DNA of 64,000 nucleotides, taken from Glandiceps talaboti. Lineage: Eukaryota; Hemichordata; Enteropneusta; Spengelidae. Shown one piece after another: positions 58,890 to 64,000 of this stretch; positions within the stretch are counted from its first letter, which is position 1; the number at the start of each line of letters is the position of its first letter. The notes below the pieces were generated by a model, which searched no databases, had not been told where the DNA came from, and was given only the letters and a program-made list of their open reading frames with translations. The stretch lies in assembly GCF_964340395.1 (NCBI RefSeq), contig NC_135567.1:6903399-6967398 (forward strand). The letters are read 5' to 3'. The position numbers were made by a program, and so were the translations under genes.

Positions 58890-61800
58890 ACTCTTCGGTG
58901 ATGTTGATTGTTATGTTACGAGACATGGTCGCTACGAAACCGAAGACTGATGATTTGACCGGGGAAAGTGTCAGCTTTTATAGATCGATTATGGTGACAA
59001 TCAGTCTGTCAGTTTTCAAAACTGTCTTCGGACAAGGAAATCGTCTCTATTCCATTTGCATTTCTGCACAGACAATGTTGCTTCTTTCCTGTATCTCACC
59101 ATTATGATCTTCATTGTGTTGTATGCATACAGCAAGGCGCCAATGCCATCGTTTACCACGAAAGTGTACACATAAATGACTAGTTTTTACTAGAAATGCA
59201 TAATGTATAAAATGTTACTTTCGTATACATTCGTTATAATTGGCAAATTCATATTGTGGTCTTTTTTGTTTGTTTACGCGTCTGAAAGAGGTAAGGGGGC
59301 TGTGCTCTTAGTTTACACGAACCAAATCATGACTATAGTTATACTCTTTTGTCACAAGTACGCCAAACGTAACTGGGAGATAATAAATTATGATTTCACG
59401 CACTTTATTTTTGGAATTCGGGGTATTCACATGACGAACAATGGTATGTCGTATTTCAAGCTCACAATCAAAAGAAAAATCAAATTTTTGGTATCTCGAG
59501 AAACTATCAGTCTCGCTATTTCAAGGAAATGTCGCGACATCTAAAAACCATTTTGTCATGCTTCTAGCAAACGAATAATTATATATCTTGAGATTTTTTG
59601 TTGTTCTTCTTATCGTTGGAAGACTAGCAGTCTACTTTCTCAAATCGGAAAATAAAAATTAGCACATATTGGGACGATTTTGTTTGGTATCGGAAAACGA
59701 AAAAGTTACTTCGAGCCTCGATTCATTTTTTAATTGTAGCCATTTTTTTCGTTCTTTCTTTCTGTCTTCTGAGTGTCTATCTGACTTTCTATATTTCTTG
59801 ATGTGGTCCCAAAGGTGGATTTTTTTTGTGTCTGAAGATTACAACATCATCGAAACATGAGGGTTATACTTCCATGATCGAAATAAAGTGTATGTATTTG
59901 TACGGGGAAAAAATCACCTTGAGATGAATATTTGTTTCTTTCACTACAGTTTCTCTGTGAAATGAGAAGGTTTCTCGGGGTGTTTATATCTTGAGATCGG
60001 ATTATTTGTTACCATTTCTGTCGATGTACAGTACAGACCATTTACAGGCGAAACAATCCTCTGAATCCTTGGTGTGTATGCAACCATAGACCCTACACAG
60101 GTAGGGTGTGATAATTCATAGATTATTTACACATACAATTAGGTACTAAACAAGTGGCAAGTGGTCCCCACATATTGTAGATTTCCTGTGCATTGCAGAA
60201 ATCAACTTGAACAAACCTTCCCACAATAGACCAATTTCTTTGGTTGAATATCGTACAAATCTCCAAATTCTTCTCTTGCGGATTATGACACAGTTGGACA
60301 TTTCCAGTAATGATAATATACATAATAATAGCTGAAGGTCTCGAGAAACTTACTTTCTTCCCATCTAGAATATCCCGTTATCTCACTTCGATGTAATTAT
60401 TATGCTTTCAGAACAGGAACGTGTACAGTTACCTCGCGATAGTTTCACGACTTTGTTTCGAAAGAAGATTTATCCCTAAATTTCTAGATGGAAATATTTG
60501 CTTTCCGGAATCGTCAATAAATTGATCGAGACCTCGTTATATTTTTGTTTTGTTTTTGATTCGTGAAAAACGAAAAAAGATATCTCGAAATATTTTTATT
60601 TTCTTTTGGATTGACGAAAAAATGTTCTCAAGATACAATGTTATATTTCAGAAAACGAACGAAAACGTTACATTATCTTAGGGTCACAGAAAATGACAAC
60701 ATCTTGCTTTAGATCGCGGAAAACGAGCTAGAATCTTTGGGTAATGAGAGCGTTTCTCGAGGTGGCTATATCTTGAGATCAGATTATTTGTTACCATTTC
60801 TCTTGATGTACAGTACAGGTCATTTACTACCTAAGCATACTTTTCGTCACTTTGCGTGTATGTGTGTGGTTCTTTATTTGTATACATTACAATATTGTGG
60901 ACAAGTGTATCATGTATGTATATTTTTCTTTCACATATATGTATCGACTTGTTATAGACCTATGTTCGAATGAACTGTCCGTCAACAGTTACTAAAATGT
61001 TGTATACAACAAACATGCTGGTGATGGGGGTGATAATTCACCGATTATTTGTAAGTGCAATTGTCACAGATGACATATTCATATTTTCAGTAAACTGAAT
61101 ATTTTAACAACATCGCATGGCCTAGTTTGACTGAAAGGTCAAAAGACTGTCTCAAGGATATTGAATTCAGACCACACAGGATTCCAAGCATACTCGAATA
61201 CATGAGACGGCAGTCTGCATTTCATAAATATCTAGGATTCATAGTGATCATTCATCAATGTTTTAAGAATACTTTTAGGGGATGATCACGCCCAGAAAAG
61301 CTCTATATGGAGTGCATTAATTATTTGGCCATTGGCCATGCGTTATGTAAATTTAGACTTTGGGGACGTCACAATAAAGAACACTGGGGACTGACAGGCA
61401 CTTCAGATTTGGCAAGAGGACTTGGCTTCGCGGGAAGTCAATGAACGAGGCACTATGCTGGGTGTTTGCCTTGATTTCCAGTGTAGATCTTTAAACACTG
61501 TGTGTAGTCTGAGCTAATTCCCTCTAAAGTTCAAGTGTGATCCTGGTACGTACATACAGAAGTTGAGTCGGATACGAGATATGAGAGTGATTCGAGTGTT
61601 ATTACTTGGTCTATCAGCTGTGTGCGAAGATCAGTAGTAATACAATAAAGTAATAAACAAGTGGTCTCAACATATTATATATTTCCTGTGCATTGAACTA
61701 TCAAAAACCTCCCCACAATAGACCAAGGTTTGTTGAACTGGGTGATAATCACCCTTTATTACACCCTTTGTCTTTCTCCAGTTTTGGTACAGATAATGTT

Positions 61801-62088
61801 TCAAAAGTGAAAGTACTCTTACTATCAACTACACCATTGACGTTAGTGAAAACGTAAAATTTAATTCTTTACAAGTGACAGATTTGTTCTGTTCGATGGA
61901 CTTTTGACAACTCACATGACTAGAAACAAACACAGTAAAAATGTTCTATGGAATTACATCAATTGTATCATGTTGGTACTAATGACTAGTTTCAGCTCAG
62001 ACCACTAAAAGTCTAGGTGTTTCAGTAATTGTTCTCGTGCGAGCACTGTGTCCTTTTCGCTCACGGAAACACATGTTGCGCTTCCGGT
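58890..62088. other. Intergenic DNA with dispersed duplicates, no supported gene
   Basis: A 113-codon plus frame at 59203-59544 begins with hydrophobic segments but has no recognised motif. Short duplicates: 59962-60045 repeats at 60746-60830 ('tatatcttgagatcggattatttgttaccatttct'), and 60151-60235 repeats at 61653-61735 ('tttcctgtgcattg', 'cccacaatagacca'). Confidence 0.45.
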
Positions 62089-62089
62089 A

Positions 62090-62130
62090 GCCAAGCCAAG
62101 CCAAGCCAAGCCAAGCCAAGCCAAGCCAAA
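62090..62130. repeat. (CCAAG)n microsatellite
   Basis: Seven to eight copies of GCCAA in a row, ending GCCAAACC. Confidence 0.95.
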
Positions 62131-62369
62131 CCATGTAACTAAAAATCACTAGTGAAGATATAGACATTCATTCAACCGACAACTGTCATTCCGTTCGCCA
62201 CTGTTTTACTGCTCTTGTCACTGCTATTCGTTACGATTGTACTCAGGTTTGCCAAGTTTTTTAAAAAGGTTTTTTGATTCCGTTTTTTTTTTTGTATTTT
62301 CATATCGTTCCAAAGTATCGTTATCATTTCATCCATTTTTAAAAGTATTTTTTTTTGCAGTTAGTTAAT

Positions 62370-62640
62370 TTTAGATTTAAATTTTTAACGTTTTTGAGTG
62401 ATTTTGCAGTTTCAGTTTAGTGTATAGATATTTCTTTTTCAAAATATATAGTTTCAAAGTAGATTTAAATTTTTAACTTTTTTGAGTGATTTTGCAGTTT
62501 TAGTTTCGTGTATAGATATTTCTTTTTCAAAATACTAGTATACAGTTTCAAAGTAGATTTAAATTGTCAACGTTTTGAGTGATTTTGCAGTTAGTTTTAG
62601 TGAATAGATTATAAATTCTTTTAAAGAAAAATATAGTTTC
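62370..62640. repeat. ~88-bp tandem repeat, three units
   Basis: 'tagatttaaatttttaac', 'ttttgagtgattttgcagtt', 'agtgtatagatatttctttttcaaaatatatagtttcaaag' occur three times in order, ending ~130 bp before the start codon of the next gene. They may lie in its promoter or 5' UTR. Confidence 0.88.
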
Positions 62641-62770
62641 AAAGTACATTTTCCTTTTCATTGTTTTTAAATTTTTCGTACTTTTGTAAAACATAATTTT
62701 TATTCAGTACTCTTTTTCACCTCGGTACATCAATTTTGTGAATAATATTTTGGGAGAGCATTAACTAACA

Positions 62771-63121
62771 ATGGCCACGGAACGTACAGTTTACCCTTCC
62801 TTTACACCTGCTGCCATAAGAGATAGAAATCAAAGACGAGTTCCTGTCGTCGGGAGAAGGGGTCATTTAGAATTCACGGCACCCACAGACGATTTGAAAA
62901 CAGAATTGATGAACAAACTCGCATTCGTGCGAGATCGCCTCGGAGAGGAGTCAACAAGGAGAGTCACGAACTACGACGCCCTGTTGGAGATGGTGCATGT
63001 CTTCATCACAAAGAACGAACGCTGGTAGAATCTACTTGCAGTGCGATTGCAATTCCAACCATTCCTCATCATGGAATTCATCACCGTATTTACCAAATGG
63101 AAGACTGTTAGTGAATTACAG
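62771..63121 (+). CDS. First coding exon(s) of a multi-exon gene, family not recognised
   Basis: ATG in strong context (AACAATGG) opens a frame MATERTVYPSFTPAAIRDRN... running to TAG at 63026-63028. One frame over, coding-like sequence continues: GRIYLQCDCNSNHSSSWNSS, then PYLPNGRLLVNYR, to a donor TACAG|GTACGC at 63121. A 49-nt GTGCAT...TTGCAG intron (about 62994-63042) would restore the frame, as would a 1-nt indel near 63027. The CDC motif with W-x-SSPYLPNG resembles a widespread uncharacterised animal protein class, possibly transposase-derived. That placement is from memory and uncertain. Confidence 0.7.
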
Positions 63122-63290
63122 GTACGCATTTTTCTTTGATTCAGAGGTAAATTAAATTGAATTCGATTGCTACAATTACAAGAAAATACCACGTCAATGA
63201 CCTTCGTGAGGGTCGTACTTTCACACCCTGAAAATTTGTTGTATTCATTTTTCCAAATGATAAAACCAATACGTCCCTTTCACTACACAG

Positions 63291-63403
63291 AATGATGCAT
63301 GCAGTTTCAACCAGTGGTCTACGAGATGAACAGTACAAATTCTACAATGCCCTGTGTGAGACTACCGCAATGGGTTCTATGCAGATTAGCTATAGAAAGA
63401 CGT
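63291..63403 (+). CDS. Second coding exon, same gene
   Basis: The acceptor TTTCACTACACAG and donor ACGT|GTAAGT bound 113 nt. With the AG left by the previous exon it reads RMMHAVSTSGLRDEQYKFYN, then ALCETTAMGSMQISYRKT, with no stop in this frame. The phases on both sides agree. Confidence 0.75.
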
Positions 63404-63472
63404 GTAAGTATCTGTTATCCGATATAACTTGTATATTTGTGTAATTGGAGTATATTCATTGTTTTTTTTGAT

Positions 63473-63595
63473 ATATTATTATTATTATTATTATTATTAG
63501 ACTTTATTTAATCTCGATAGACTGTTGAGCCAGTGGCTCTTCTCACACAGTGTCGAGAAAAACATTAAAATATATACAATATATATTAGATGTTT
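63473..63595 (-). mobile_element. LINE/SINE 3' tail in the intron
   Basis: On the minus strand 'gactgtctatcgagattaaataaagt' type sequence ends in (AAT)n of about ten triplets (63473-63500). It shares 'tatcgag', AATAAAG and the ATT-type tail with the SINE at 29.3 kb. It is a short 3' remnant in reverse orientation. Confidence 0.6.
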
Positions 63596-63629
63596 AGAGT
63601 AACAATTGTAGTTTCCCTATTTGTAACAG

Positions 63630-63697
63630 TCCGAGAATTGGCCGATCCAGTCGTTACACAATTAGCAGCGGAATCCAGGGAAGACGCTTTACACGAG
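63630..63697 (+). CDS. Third coding exon, same gene
   Basis: The acceptor TTTCCCTATTTGTAACAG and donor CGAG|GTATGG bound 68 nt. Joined to the previous exon's last base it reads FRELADPVVTQLAAESREDA then LHE, leaving in phase 0. The gene continues beyond the window. Confidence 0.75.
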
Positions 63698-64000
63698 GTA
63701 TGGAAAATTAACAAATGATACCCTTTCCACCTTGTTCCGTTAAATTCAGTATTCCCTGTACATTATCCGGAATGATTACAAAATGAAAATAGAATATCTG
63801 TCAAATGGGAGATAACTGTACTTGCCTATCTCCAACGAAAACAATGTGAGTGAATTTGAAACGATCAGTGATTGCCGACAAGCTGAGAGCAGAGAATGCC
63901 AGAAAAACGTGTTATGGGTTTGCTATTGACAATCTTTAATTTGTCAGTCAGGAGTTTCTAATTGTAAATGTACATTCTTTATGCTCAATAAGATCCAGGA
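63698..64000 (+). other. Intron sequence at the window edge
   Basis: No exon that accepts phase 0 was found before the window ends. A short open stretch near 63870-63936 does not join in frame. Confidence 0.45.

Noticed and set aside
63869-63939. Possible fourth exon of the 62.8-kb gene (IADKLRAENARKTCYG)
   Set aside because: After the third exon (phase 0) this start reads an immediate TGA. No alternative acceptor gives the open frame.

Overview
The window is metazoan nuclear DNA. It is AT-rich, with small exons bounded by GT..AG splice sites, long repeat-filled introns, L2/Rex1-type LINEs, a Penelope-like remnant, a tRNA-derived SINE, foldback MITEs and many satellites. The mix suggests a marine invertebrate such as a lancelet, hemichordate or lophotrochozoan, but nothing read here fixes the species. 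Most open reading frames are chance frames in simple or satellite DNA.

Layout. 0-5.4 kb: a Rex1/L2-like LINE (minus strand) ending in a pentanucleotide tail, then mostly unique non-coding DNA. 5.5-6.7 kb: a 37-bp satellite, an (AT)n tract and a CCATAGGGGGAAAT module. 7-13 kb: nested repeats, including a foldback element, a LINE 3' end, a 148-bp tandem array with a palindrome, and a long-TIR element inserted in that array. 13.3-17.3 kb: four minus-strand exons, three internal and one terminal, whose splice phases all agree. They are the 3' end of a gene I do not recognise. 18.3-32.5 kb: a macrosatellite of 1.67-kb units. Four of its units share one ~0.62-kb deletion and one carries a SINE.

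33.2-47.5 kb (minus strand) holds pieces of what may be one SET-domain gene: a possible first exon near 47.4 kb, a KMT5A-like SET exon at 41.4-41.6 kb and a Myb/SANT-like terminal exon at 33.2-33.4 kb. Between them lie a ~78-bp hairpin-bearing satellite, foldback MITEs, a 1.04-kb insertion and several LINE fragments. 49.5-51.6 kb repeats the 37-bp satellite, (AT)n tract and CCATAGGGGG module of the 6-kb locus. 51.6-55.6 kb is simple-sequence and diverged tandem DNA.

56.9-57.6 kb is a decayed Penelope-like reverse transcriptase (minus strand). 58.4-58.9 kb is a minus-strand exon whose C-terminus resembles the P2X7 intracellular domain. From 62.77 kb a plus-strand multi-exon gene begins and runs off the window; its first exon contains either a 1-nt frameshift or a 49-nt mini-intron.

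No rRNA genes, functional tRNA genes, CRISPR arrays or operons were seen. All homology calls come from motif reading, not from database searches.
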